Assembly (NCBI RefSeq): GCF_014695395.1
Contig: NZ_JACJOF010000016.1
Span: 248,001-312,000, forward strand
From: Nodosilinea sp. FACHB-131
GTDB lineage: Bacteria; Cyanobacteriota; Cyanobacteriia; Phormidesmidales; Phormidesmidaceae
Direction: 5' to 3'
Length of the DNA stretch: 64,000 nt
The notes beneath the pieces were generated by a model that was not told the origin of the DNA, did no database searches, and saw only the letters and a list, made by a program, of their open reading frames with translations. Position 1 is the stretch's first letter. The number at the start of each line of letters is the position of its first letter. Both the position numbers and the translations under genes were made by a program. Positions 1 through 6,558 of the stretch are shown in pieces.

Positions 1-99
1 GAACCGGGGCAGCGGCTACACCTGCACGCTCAATCGCTGCAATTTACGCATCCGCACAGAATGGATGCTATTCTTCTGGACTCCACCGTGCCGTTTTAG
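1..99 (+). CDS. RluA-family RNA pseudouridine synthase, C-terminal fragment
   Basis: The frame is open from base 1 to a TAG at 97-99 and gives 32 residues. The fragment begins EPGQRLHLHAQSL, continues with FTHPH and ends STVPF. This matches the usual C-terminus of RluA-type synthases, where GxRLxLHAxxLxFxHP is followed by a short strand ending in P and a hydrophobic residue. These enzymes isomerise uridine to pseudouridine in rRNA or tRNA. The catalytic domain lies outside the window, so the specificity cannot be told. The assignment rests on a short tail and is moderate. Confidence 0.66.
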   Translation, partial: EPGQRLHLHAQSLQFTHPHRMDAILLDSTVPF

Positions 100-130
100 C
101 TAAGGCAGCTTTTAGGAAGCAGTTTCCTCA

Positions 131-154
131 GTGGTGGGCACTGCCCACCCTACC
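131..154. repeat. interspersed palindrome, family A
   Basis: GTGGGCACTGCCCAC is a perfect palindrome followed by CCTACC. The same element, in either orientation, recurs at 590-612, 1804-1826, 22191-22214 and 53413-53433. All copies lie between genes or at gene ends. Confidence 0.8.
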
Positions 155-171
155 TCTGGCCGCAGAGCAGA

Positions 172-250
172 GTAGGTTGGGTGGCGCGAAGCAAAACCCA
201 ACAAAACTAGCCCTGGTGTTGGGTTTTCACTGCGTTTAACCCAACCTACC
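172..250. repeat. interspersed inverted repeat, family B
   Basis: The element starts GTAGGTTGGGTGGCGCG and ends with the reverse complement CCCAACCTAC. Inside it is a second pair, AACCCAAC and GTTGGGTT. A nearly identical full copy lies at 5043-5120, with partial copies at 17846-17876 and 30114-30145. It looks like a small non-coding mobile or MITE-like palindromic element. No ORF is present. Confidence 0.75.
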
Positions 251-278
251 TCTTTCCAACCTTTATCCCATCACCCCC

Positions 279-560
279 TTACCCCATCACCCGATCGCGC
301 TGGCTGTAGCGCAGCACATCGCCGACGTCGGGGCGAATGATCAGGCCGTTTTCGGGAATGTCGATCGCATGGCTCCAGCTGACGCGCTCGAGGTAGCCGA
401 GCAGGTGTAGGCGATCGATGGCGTGCTGGGTGTCGTCGGGGGAGCCAACCAGGTAGTGCCGCAGTCGGCGGTGCGACACCACAGCTAAAGGAATTGTAGG
501 CAGCGGAGTCTGTGCCGCCCCCTGGATGTAGGGCGGCAAAAAAGATTGAGCTTGCAACAT
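279..560 (-). CDS. small hypothetical protein (93 aa)
   Basis: A compact ATG-started reading frame encodes 93 residues with no recognisable catalytic motif. The C-terminal half, with segments such as LHLLGYLERVSWSHAI and IIRPDVGDVLRYSQRD, reads like a small folded domain. It resembles conserved cyanobacterial hypothetical proteins in style, but I do not recognise the family. An antisense-overlapping frame at 271-648 is compositionally poorer. The gene stands alone between repeat elements. Function is unknown. Confidence 0.5.
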   Translation of the reverse strand: MLQAQSFLPPYIQGAAQTPLPTIPLAVVSHRRLRHYLVGSPDDTQHAIDRLHLLGYLERVSWSHAIDIPENGLIIRPDVGDVLRYSQRDRVMG

Positions 561-589
561 TTAGAAAGTCCTCAACAGCAGAACAAAGC

Positions 590-612
590 GTAGGGTGGGC
601 ACTGCCCACCAC
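590..612. repeat. interspersed palindrome, family A
   Basis: GTAGGGTGGGCACTGCCCACC, followed by ACC. This copy lies upstream of the hypothetical gene on the minus strand, between it and the XRE operator region. Confidence 0.8.
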
Positions 613-772
613 CCAGCCACAGCGTTTCAGCGACCTCACGGGCAGCAAAAACTAGGCCCCCGCGATCGCAGATGGCAAAAGAACAGGATGGGTAACGGTA
701 GAATGGGGCACGACAGCAGGAACTCACGCACCTCAGCGCTCGATGGATGCCGGGTTCGCTGCTGATTAGCAA

Positions 773-825
773 CTAGACACATTGTCTAGACAACTCGTCT
801 ATTTGTCAAGCTGTCTAGACAGCTT
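773..825. promoter_or_regulatory. palindromic operator cluster upstream of the XRE gene
   Basis: The stretch contains a perfect 12-bp palindrome TTGTCTAGACAA (782-793) and a perfect 18-bp palindrome AAGCTGTCTAGACAGCTT (808-825), both centred on TCTAGA. A half-site CTAGACA (773-779) and the partial motif CGTCTATTTGTC lie around and between them. The last palindrome ends about 18 bp before the ATG of the HTH gene. Tandem palindromes placed like this are typical of autorepressing XRE proteins. Binding is inferred. Confidence 0.66.
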
Positions 826-843
826 GTCTTGTTCTCTCACTGG

Positions 844-1086
844 ATGACAAGGCAAACTGCGGCTGAAATGGAAGAATCGCCACTTAGGAAATTGCGGGAA
901 GAGATGGGCATGTCTCAGGAAGACTTTGCCCGCAGAATTGGTACCTCAGCCCGCACCATTAGCCGATGGGAGACTGGCGATAGCGTGCCGTCGTTTACCA
1001 TTGCCCAAATGAAGGCGCTAGATGCACTATTGCTAGAGCACGGTAAGGCATTGAAGGACTTGCCCGATAGCTTTGCGGCAGGTTGA
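844..1086 (+). CDS. XRE-family helix-turn-helix transcriptional regulator
   Basis: The protein is 80 aa from the ATG at 844. A TTG at 829 would add five residues but nearly abuts the operator palindrome, so I prefer the ATG; neither has a clear Shine-Dalgarno. The HTH lies at about residues 14-45: LRKLREEMGMSQEDFARRIG, then TSARTISRWETGD, then PSFTIAQMKALDALL, the usual five-helix XRE/Cro fold. It probably represses its own operon through the TCTAGA-centred palindromes just upstream. Its stop overlaps the TTG start of the next frame by four bases (TTGA, 1083-1086). This suggests co-translation with the heptapeptide ORF, the effector and the NLR gene that follow. Confidence 0.85.
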   Translation: MTRQTAAEMEESPLRKLREEMGMSQEDFARRIGTSARTISRWETGDSVPSFTIAQMKALDALLLEHGKALKDLPDSFAAG

Positions 1087-1358
1087 TTGGGGCGATCGCC
1101 CCCGCCTTTAAGGTGTTTCAGCAAAAAGACTCGGCGCTTCGAGAAAATTACTCGGCATTCCGAGAAAGTTACTCGGAAGGTGGAGCAGATCGCTCGGTGC
1201 TTCGAGAAAATAACTCGGTGCTTCAAGAAAACAACTCGGCATCTGGAGTAAACAACTCGACGTTTCGAGAAAATTACTCGACACTTGGGGTAAATTCCTC
1301 GGAATCTCAACTTCCGGGATTGAAGACAAAGTACAGAACTGGCAGGAACCTGGTATGA
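1083..1358 (+). CDS. heptapeptide-repeat small protein (91 aa)
   Basis: This frame starts with TTG overlapping the XRE stop (TTGA) and ends in an ATGA overlap with the next gene. That placement argues for real translation. From about residue 17 it is a run of seven-residue units such as SALRENY, SAFRESY, SVLRENN, SVLQENN and STFRENY, encoded by 21-bp DNA repeats. It is hydrophilic, with no signal peptide or membrane segment. Because 21 is a multiple of three, other frames across the repeat are also open, including a minus-strand version reading SNFLEAP and SYFLEAP. The coding strand is therefore inferred from the gene overlaps. No function is known; a linker, sensor or disordered spacer are possibilities only. 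Confidence 0.45.
   Translation: MIGAIAPAFKVFQQKDSALRENYSAFRESYSEGGADRSVLRENNSVLQENNSASGVNNSTFRENYSTLGVNSSESQLPGLKTKYRTGRNLV
1130..1318 (+). repeat. 21-bp tandem repeat array (about nine degenerate units)
   Basis: Units of 21 bp with consensus near CTCGGYGCTTCGAGAAAATA repeat without spacers. Units 1, 4, 5 and 7 are close to the consensus. Units 3, 6 and 8 are diverged, and the ninth is barely recognisable. The array lies wholly inside the small ORF between the XRE gene and the effector gene. It is not CRISPR, because nothing separates the units. Confidence 0.85.
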
Positions 1359-1807
1359 CTGACCCCGTTACGACCATTACCGCCAGTGCGATCGCATCTC
1401 TGGCCTTTCAAAAGTTTATCGACTCGGCGGCTGGGGAGCTGGCCAAAAAGTTTTCGACCGAGGCAATCGCCAAAATGGATATTTTGCTGAAGCGCATTTG
1501 GTCAAAGCTCAGCGGCAAGCCACGCATTGAGGAGGTCAAAGCCACTCTCGACAAAACCGCCAAAATTACCCCAGAGCAAGTGAACCAAATCGCTGCCTAC
1601 CTGCAAGTAGCGATGGATGAAGATCCCAGCTTTGCCCGCGACGTGCAAGTGCTGGCTCAAGAGATTAACGCAGGCAAGCTGATCGACCAGAGCACCATGA
1701 CCCAAAACAACTACGACAACGCTAAAGGCTGGCAAACCAACGTCGAAGGCGGCACCGCCTACATCGGCGACATCAACATCCACAACACCCCACCCACCAC
1801 CCCGTAG
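1355..1807 (+). CDS. putative small effector with C-terminal amyloid-like signalling motif
   Basis: The protein has 150 aa and an ATG overlapping the previous stop. Residues 1-110 look all-helical. An amphipathic, alanine-rich N-terminus (about 5-30) is followed by a Lys-rich helix KMDILLKRIWSKL and two further helices. Residues 119-142 form a polar tail whose core is AKGWQTNVEGGTAYIGD. A matching segment, AKGYQVMVQGGTAYIGD, sits at residues 44-60 of the NLR protein encoded next. An N-terminal helical bundle plus a C-terminal motif shared with the neighbouring NLR is the known layout of bacterial amyloid-signalling effectors, including HeLo/Bell-like membrane-active domains. The specific family is inferred and not verified. 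The stop codon lies inside a family A palindrome. Confidence 0.7.
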   Translation: MTDPVTTITASAIASLAFQKFIDSAAGELAKKFSTEAIAKMDILLKRIWSKLSGKPRIEEVKATLDKTAKITPEQVNQIAAYLQVAMDEDPSFARDVQVLAQEINAGKLIDQSTMTQNNYDNAKGWQTNVEGGTAYIGDINIHNTPPTTP

Positions 1808-1826
1808 GGTGGGCACTGTCCACCAC
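1804..1826. repeat. interspersed palindrome, family A (contains the effector stop codon)
   Basis: GTAGGGTGGGCACTGTCCACC, with one change from the usual GCCC. The TAG at 1805-1807 ends the effector gene, so the repeat has inserted at or replaced the gene end. It fills much of the 56-bp gap before the NLR gene. Confidence 0.75.
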
Positions 1827-1863
1827 CACTTTTGGCAACGAGAGGCCCCCACTGCCCCCGCTC

Positions 1864-4800
1864 ATGCCCAACCCCAAAGATCAAATCCAGACCATTCTGA
1901 ACGACCTGCCCGATGCTGCTTTGCAAGAATTGCTGGCCGCATTGCAGGGGGCACCGTCCACCGCTGCCACTACTCAGCTCAACCTAGGGCAGGCCAAGGG
2001 ATATCAGGTCATGGTGCAGGGCGGCACCGCCTATATTGGCGACCAGCTCAATGTGGATGCAGCAACGCTAGAGGCGGTGCTCAACAAGCTGATCGCCGAG
2101 CGGCAACAGCCCCAAATCAGCGGCATCCCCAACAACCTACCCCGCAGCGGCGCGGTGGAGTTTGTCGGACGCGAAACGGATCTGACCGACCTACATACCC
2201 AACTACATCAGGTCGATCGCCTAGCAATTACCGCCCTGCGTGGCATGGGGGGCATTGGCAAAACTGAGCTAGCCCTGCAATATGCGCTGCATCATCGCGG
2301 CTTGGGCACCTACCCTAGTGGCATCTGCTGGCTTCAGGCCAAAGAGCAAGATATTGGCACCCAAGTCGTCAACTTTGCCACAGACAAGTTGCGGTTGACC
2401 GTGCGAACTGATAGCGATTTGCCTCGTCAGGTGCAGTTCTGCTGGGATAACTGGCCTACCGGAGGCGATGTTCTAGTTGTTATTGATGACGTTAGCGGCC
2501 CCAACGAGAATGCCGCCTACGCCGCTATCAAAACCTACCTGCCACCCCAAGAAACCCGCTTTCGGGTGCTGCTTACCACCCGTTTGCAGTTAGGCACTTC
2601 CATACAGACAGTTCAGATCGATGTGCTGAGTGAGGCGGCCTCTTTAAAGCTGCTGAAGTCGCTGATTGGGGGCAATCGGGTAAACCAGGAACTCGACACC
2701 GCTAAAGCCCTCTGCGAGTGGCTGGGCTACCTGCCCCTGGGCCTAGAGTTGGTAGGCCGCTTTTTAGCCCGCAAGCCAGGGTGGACTCTGGCTAAAATGC
2801 AGCAGCAACTCAACGAAAAACGCCTGGCTGCCAGAGCCCTGTGCCAGGCTCAGCCCGACATGACTGCCACCCATGAAAGCGTAGCTGCTGCTTTTGAGCT
2901 GAGTTGGCAAGACCTGGATGATCCTATTAAAGAACTTACTTATCATCTTTGCTTCTATGCCTTAGCGCCTATCCCTTGGGAATGGATTGAAAACCATTAC
3001 AAAAGCCATAACCCATCTTTGATGCAGCAGCCTATAAGTCTTATTTGGCTGCCTATCAATAATCAGAACAAAACTGATGATTTAGACAGGCTTGAGCACT
3101 GGCGCGATGAGGGATTAGTAGATCGTAGCTTGCTAACTGTGGTGAGCAGCCCTGCCGCTCCGGTGAAGGTGCAGTTGCACCAGCTAATTCGAGAATTTTT
3201 TCGTACTAAACTAGAGCAGTGGCCAGATGCCGAGAGGCTCAAGCGAGCCTATTGCAAAAGAATGGTAAAAGTGGCCCAGCAAATGCCCCAAGCTCATTTC
3301 CTAACCCGCGACCAAATTTTAGCAGTGACGCCAGCCATACCTCACTTGGCCGAAACCGCTAACGCCTGGCAGCAGTGGTTTGAGGCTGGGGCTTTGGTGT
3401 GGCCTTTAAGGGGATTAGGTTCATTTTACCGAAGTCAGGGAGCTTACGAACAAGCAGAAAAATGGTTGCGAGACTGCTTAACAGTGACACTTGATCGCTT
3501 GGGCAATAACCCTCGCGCGGTTGTCGTTAGCCTTAATGAGCTTGCAAGTCTATATGAGCTGTTGGGGCGCTACAGTGAAGCGGAATCACTCCATACAGAT
3601 GCATTGTCGCTTCTTAAGCAGCTGTTGAGTAGTAATCATCCCGATATTATCTCCAACCGTCATGATTTTGTGTCTTTATTTGCCGCAAGTCTCAACAATC
3701 TCGCATTGGTATATGAGTCACAAGGGCGTTACAGTGAGGCAGAACCGCTCTACAAAGAGGGAATATTGCTGGAGGAAAAGCTATTTGGTAAGGAGCATCC
3801 CAATTTAGCTAGAAGTTTGAACAATCTTGCGGAACTATATCGAGCACAAGGGCGTTACAACGAGGCAGAAGCGCTCTATCAAGAGGCTTTGGCATTAAGA
3901 AGACAGCTGCCTGATGCTGCTGATTCTCTTGTCGCTTCCATACTTAACAATCTCGCATTGCTATATAATTTACAGGGGCGCTACAGTGAGGCAGAACCAC
4001 TTTTTCAAGAGGCTCTGGCACTGCTTCAAAAGCTATGGGGAGATGATCATCCCTATACCGCTACCACCTTCGATAATTTAGCGGAACTATATCGGATTCA
4101 AGGTCGGTATAGAGAAGCAGAACCACTTTTCCGAAAGGCTCTATCGATAGCGAAGCAACTGCTAGGTGAGGCCCATCCCCACATCGCAACTAGCCTCAAT
4201 AATCTCGCGTATCTTTATTATTCATCAGGGCGCTTTAGTGAAGCAGAACCGCTTTACCAGGAGGCCCTGACGCTAAGGAAACAATTGTTAGGCAACACGC
4301 ACCCTGCCGTTGCTCAAAGCACTCATAATATCGCGCTGTTATATCAGTCGCAGGGACGGTACAGCGAGGCGGAACCGCTGTACCGCGAGGCACTGGCGCT
4401 GCGCCAACGGCTGCTGGGCAACGAGCATCCTGATGTCGCCACCAGCCTGGAGGATCTCGCCGGTCTATATTATTCACAAGGGCGTTATAGCGAGGCGGAA
4501 CCGCTGTACTGCGACGTGCTGACGCTGCGCCAACGACTTTTAGGCGACGAGCATCCCAAAGTCGCTGCCAGCTTGAATAATCTCGCGGAGTTATATCGGT
4601 TGCAAGGGCGTTACAGCGAGGCAGAACCGCTGCACCGCGACGCACTGACGTTGCGCCAACAGTTCTTAGGCAGCGAACATCCCGATGTTGCCCAGAGTCT
4701 GAATAATCTCGCGTATCTATATGAGTCGCAAGAGCGCTATAGCAAAGCAGAGCCGCTGTATATTCAAGCGCTTTCCATTGCTCATCAACGATTGGGAGAA

Positions 4801-4941
4801 GATCATCCCAATACACAAACTGTCTGGAGAAATTTTGTCGGCCTCCTGCAAGCCGTGGTTGCCGCCGACCAAACCGATAGCCTCTCCGACCAACCCATCA
4901 CCCAAGCCCTGCTCCAACAGATTCAATCAGACCAGCAGTAG
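1864..4941 (+). CDS. NB-ARC/TPR STAND ATPase (bacterial NLR-like protein)
   Basis: The protein has 1025 aa. Residues 1-80 hold a short helical segment and the motif AKGYQVMVQGGTAYIGD (44-60), shared with the upstream small protein. The NB-ARC ATPase follows: FVGRE at 100-104, Walker A GMGGIGKT at 127-134, Walker B LVVIDD at 204-209, sensor LLTTR at 236-240 and the GLPL-like GYLPLGLELVG near 288-298. A winged-helix region leads to about eleven TPR units of 42 residues (about 505-1000), with consensus QGRYSEAEPLYxEALxLR followed by NNLAxLY. These are kinesin-light-chain-like repeats. Such proteins are kept inactive until the repeats sense a signal, then oligomerise. The late repeats are nearly identical in DNA, indicating recent expansion. 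The gene is last in the XRE cassette. The trigger is unknown. Confidence 0.93.
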   Translation: MPNPKDQIQTILNDLPDAALQELLAALQGAPSTAATTQLNLGQAKGYQVMVQGGTAYIGDQLNVDAATLEAVLNKLIAERQQPQISGIPNNLPRSGAVEFVGRETDLTDLHTQLHQVDRLAITALRGMGGIGKTELALQYALHHRGLGTYPSGICWLQAKEQDIGTQVVNFATDKLRLTVRTDSDLPRQVQFCWDNWPTGGDVLVVIDDVSGPNENAAYAAIKTYLPPQETRFRVLLTTRLQLGTSIQTVQIDVLSEAASLKLLKSLIGGNRVNQELDTAKALCEWLGYLPLGLELVGRFLARKPGWTLAKMQQQLNEKRLAARALCQAQPDMTATHESVAAAFELSWQDLDDPIKELTYHLCFYALAPIPWEWIENHYKSHNPSLMQQPISLIWLPINNQNKTDDLDRLEHWRDEGLVDRSLLTVVSSPAAPVKVQLHQLIREFFRTKLEQWPDAERLKRAYCKRMVKVAQQMPQAHFLTRDQILAVTPAIPHLAETANAWQQWFEAGALVWPLRGLGSFYRSQGAYEQAEKWLRDCLTVTLDRLGNNPRAVVVSLNELASLYELLGRYSEAESLHTDALSLLKQLLSSNHPDIISNRHDFVSLFAASLNNLALVYESQGRYSEAEPLYKEGILLEEKLFGKEHPNLARSLNNLAELYRAQGRYNEAEALYQEALALRRQLPDAADSLVASILNNLALLYNLQGRYSEAEPLFQEALALLQKLWGDDHPYTATTFDNLAELYRIQGRYREAEPLFRKALSIAKQLLGEAHPHIATSLNNLAYLYYSSGRFSEAEPLYQEALTLRKQLLGNTHPAVAQSTHNIALLYQSQGRYSEAEPLYREALALRQRLLGNEHPDVATSLEDLAGLYYSQGRYSEAEPLYCDVLTLRQRLLGDEHPKVAASLNNLAELYRLQGRYSEAEPLHRDALTLRQQFLGSEHPDVAQSLNNLAYLYESQERYSKAEPLYIQALSIAHQRLGEDHPNTQTVWRNFVGLLQAVVAADQTDSLSDQPITQALLQQIQSDQQ

Positions 4942-5042
4942 GATGCTGTTGCGGCTTCTACGGGGCAAACTAGGAATTTAGAGATCGCTGTCTTTGGGAG
5001 CCACTCTACGAAGTCACTCTGGTGGGTAGCAAGCTTAAAATT

Positions 5043-5120
5043 GTAGGTTGGGTGGCGCGATAGCAGAACCCAACAGAACTATCTCTGGCGTTGGGTTTCA
5101 CTTCGTTTCACCCAACCTAC
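5043..5120. repeat. interspersed inverted repeat, family B
   Basis: A second full copy of the element at 172-250: it starts GTAGGTTGGGTGGCGCGATA and ends TTTCACCCAACCTAC, with internal AACCCAAC and GTTGGGTT. It lies just downstream of the NLR gene. The cassette from XRE to NLR is therefore bracketed by two copies, about 4.9 kb apart. Confidence 0.75.
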
Positions 5121-5302
5121 GAGAATCCTAATTTCTATTGTTGACGCTGCACTAGCACTTGGTGCATAACGCTAAGGCGAGGCGTTGCCGACGCGCAGCA
5201 GTGCAATGTGGGTATGCACTGGAGAAAAATTTCATCCTTAACAAAGATCTTGTATTTGCAGTTGGGAATCTTGAGAAAACCATCTTGAGAGGCACCTGCC
5301 CT

Positions 5303-5776
5303 ATGGCCAGCAACTACATCAGCGCCACCCTTTCCCCCCAAGCCCGCGACGAAATCATGGGCGCGATCGCCCTTATCCGCGACAATCTCCCCTTCATTCT
5401 CGACGTCGCCCCCAAGGTCAAACGCTCCATGCCCAAAATGGGCGACAAAAGCCGCGCCTTTGTGCAAAAAGCCCTCGATGTCGCCATCCAGCACCCCGAC
5501 TTTTTGCCCCGCTCCTTTGACATCGCCGAACTCCAGCGCGACGTCCACCTGTTTGAGACCATCTACCCTCTGGCCATGGCGATCGCCCAGCTCCAGGCCG
5601 ACCTCGACGACACCCTCGCCGCCGTCGGCAGCGACGCCTTTACCGCCGCCCTTCAGGTTTACCGCCACGCCAAAGCCCACGGCGACGGCAGCGGCCTCGA
5701 CGCCCTGGTCGAAGACCTCGGCCAGCGCTTCGAGCGCCAGCCCCGCAAAAAAGCCCCCGCCGAAGCCACGATGTAA
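5303..5776 (+). CDS. conserved-looking hypothetical protein (157 aa)
   Basis: The start is taken as ATG 5303 (MASNYISATLS). The frame continues 48 codons upstream, but that part is low-quality sequence next to a repeat. The protein is soluble and helical, with segments VKRSMPKMGDKSRAFVQKAL, PRSFDIAELQRDVHLF and a basic C-terminus RQPRKKAPAE. There is no signal peptide, membrane segment or catalytic motif. The phrase LPRSFDIAELQRDV suggests a conserved family found in several bacterial phyla, but I cannot name it. Function is unknown. The gene stands alone between family B and family C repeats. Confidence 0.6.
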   Translation: MASNYISATLSPQARDEIMGAIALIRDNLPFILDVAPKVKRSMPKMGDKSRAFVQKALDVAIQHPDFLPRSFDIAELQRDVHLFETIYPLAMAIAQLQADLDDTLAAVGSDAFTAALQVYRHAKAHGDGSGLDALVEDLGQRFERQPRKKAPAEATM

Positions 5777-5811
5777 TGGCAAATCCACCTGAATTCACCA
5801 ACCGCCACCCC

Positions 5812-5880
5812 GTAGGGGCAAACGGCGTTTGCCCCACCCAACCAGATACCCCGCAGGGCGAATGCCATTCGCCCCTACGT
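5812..5880. repeat. paired short palindromes, family C
   Basis: Two adjacent imperfect palindromes: GTAGGGGCAAACGGCGTTTG followed by CCCC, then AGGGCGAATGCCATTCGCCC followed by CTAC. They are of the GTAGGGGCGAATGGCATTCG type common between cyanobacterial genes. They fill the gap between two convergent genes and could act as a stem-loop terminator. Confidence 0.65.
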
Positions 5881-5885
5881 TGGCA

Positions 5886-6449
5886 TCAACCATCCCTACC
5901 TTTCTCCCAATCCTCGCGTAGCAGACCGTAGAGAGCCACATCGCGATATACCCCCCACTTCGGCGTTTGCCGCCGCCGATAGCCCTCCTGCGCCATGCCC
6001 AGCTTTTCCAGCACCCGGCCAGAGGCAAGGTTGTCGCCAAAACGTATAGCATTAATGCGGTTCAGCCCCAGCGTGCTAAACCCAAAATCCACAACAGCCG
6101 CCCCAGCTTCCGTTGCATAGCCCTGACCCCAGTAGGGCTTTCCTATCCAATAGCCCAGCTCTGCCATGTTGTAAGTCGGGTATAAGCCCAACCCCACCGA
6201 ACCGCAGAGATCGCCGTCAGGCAGCGTAATGGCGTAGTTAATCGCTTTCTTCTCAGTCCAAGCCGCTGGCCGTTGGTTAATCCACTCCTCCGCATCGGCC
6301 TCGCTGTAGGGGTGGGGAATCGAGAGCGTGTATTCAGCAACGGCGCGATCGCCCGCCAGCGCCACCACCGCCGCCACATCCGCCAGCGCAAACGGCCGCA
6401 GCACCAACCGCGACGTACACAAAATTGGCTGCTCAGCCGGTAACTCCAT
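5886..6449 (-). CDS. GNAT-family N-acetyltransferase (RimJ/RimL-like)
   Basis: The protein is 187 aa from the ATG at 6449; a TTG eight codons upstream (6473) sits directly against a GAGAGGAG and is an alternative. It opens with ILCTSRLVLRPFALADVAAV, the classic RimJ/RimL entry. The acetyl-CoA region YWIGKPYWGQGYATEAGAAV follows, with the Q/RxxGxG/A pyrophosphate-binding motif as WGQGYA. Next come GLNRINAIRFGDNLASGRVL and EKLGMAQEGYRR. These enzymes acetylate N-terminal or side-chain amines, with ribosomal proteins, antibiotics and amino acids as known substrates. The actual substrate cannot be read from sequence. The gene is a single unit. Confidence 0.88.
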   Translation of the reverse strand: MELPAEQPILCTSRLVLRPFALADVAAVVALAGDRAVAEYTLSIPHPYSEADAEEWINQRPAAWTEKKAINYAITLPDGDLCGSVGLGLYPTYNMAELGYWIGKPYWGQGYATEAGAAVVDFGFSTLGLNRINAIRFGDNLASGRVLEKLGMAQEGYRRRQTPKWGVYRDVALYGLLREDWEKGRDG

Positions 6450-6499
6450 CAACTCTGGGTAGGACAGTCTCAACTCCTCTCAACCTTAGCGAGTGGCAT

Positions 6500-6545
6500 A
6501 CACTCCACTCTCCCACCCTCCAACTCTCCCACCCTCCAACTCCCT
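6500..6545. repeat. pyrimidine-rich tandem duplication
   Basis: CTCTCCCACCCTCCAA occurs twice in tandem and is flanked by more C/T-rich sequence. Similar C/T tracts lie before the gene at 55102 and upstream of the gene at 57841. No coding potential is seen. Confidence 0.6.
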
Positions 6546-6558
6546 ACTCCCCACCAGC

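Noticed and set aside
1130-1318. Possible CRISPR array
   Set aside because: The 21-bp units follow one another directly with no spacers, and no cas genes are nearby. It is a tandem repeat within an ORF.
1108-1377. Minus-strand ORF with SNFLEAP/SYFLEAP heptads
   Set aside because: It is open because the 21-bp repeat keeps every frame in register. The plus-strand frame is tied to its neighbours by start/stop overlaps, so I preferred that one.
4235-4816. 193-aa minus-strand ORF antisense to the NLR gene
   Set aside because: It is the shadow of the repeated TPR codons; it has repeat composition, no start signals and no domain.
5159-5302. Longer start for the 157-aa hypothetical protein
   Set aside because: The 48 extra residues are Arg/Cys-rich and run through sequence next to a repeat; ATG 5303 begins a plausible protein.
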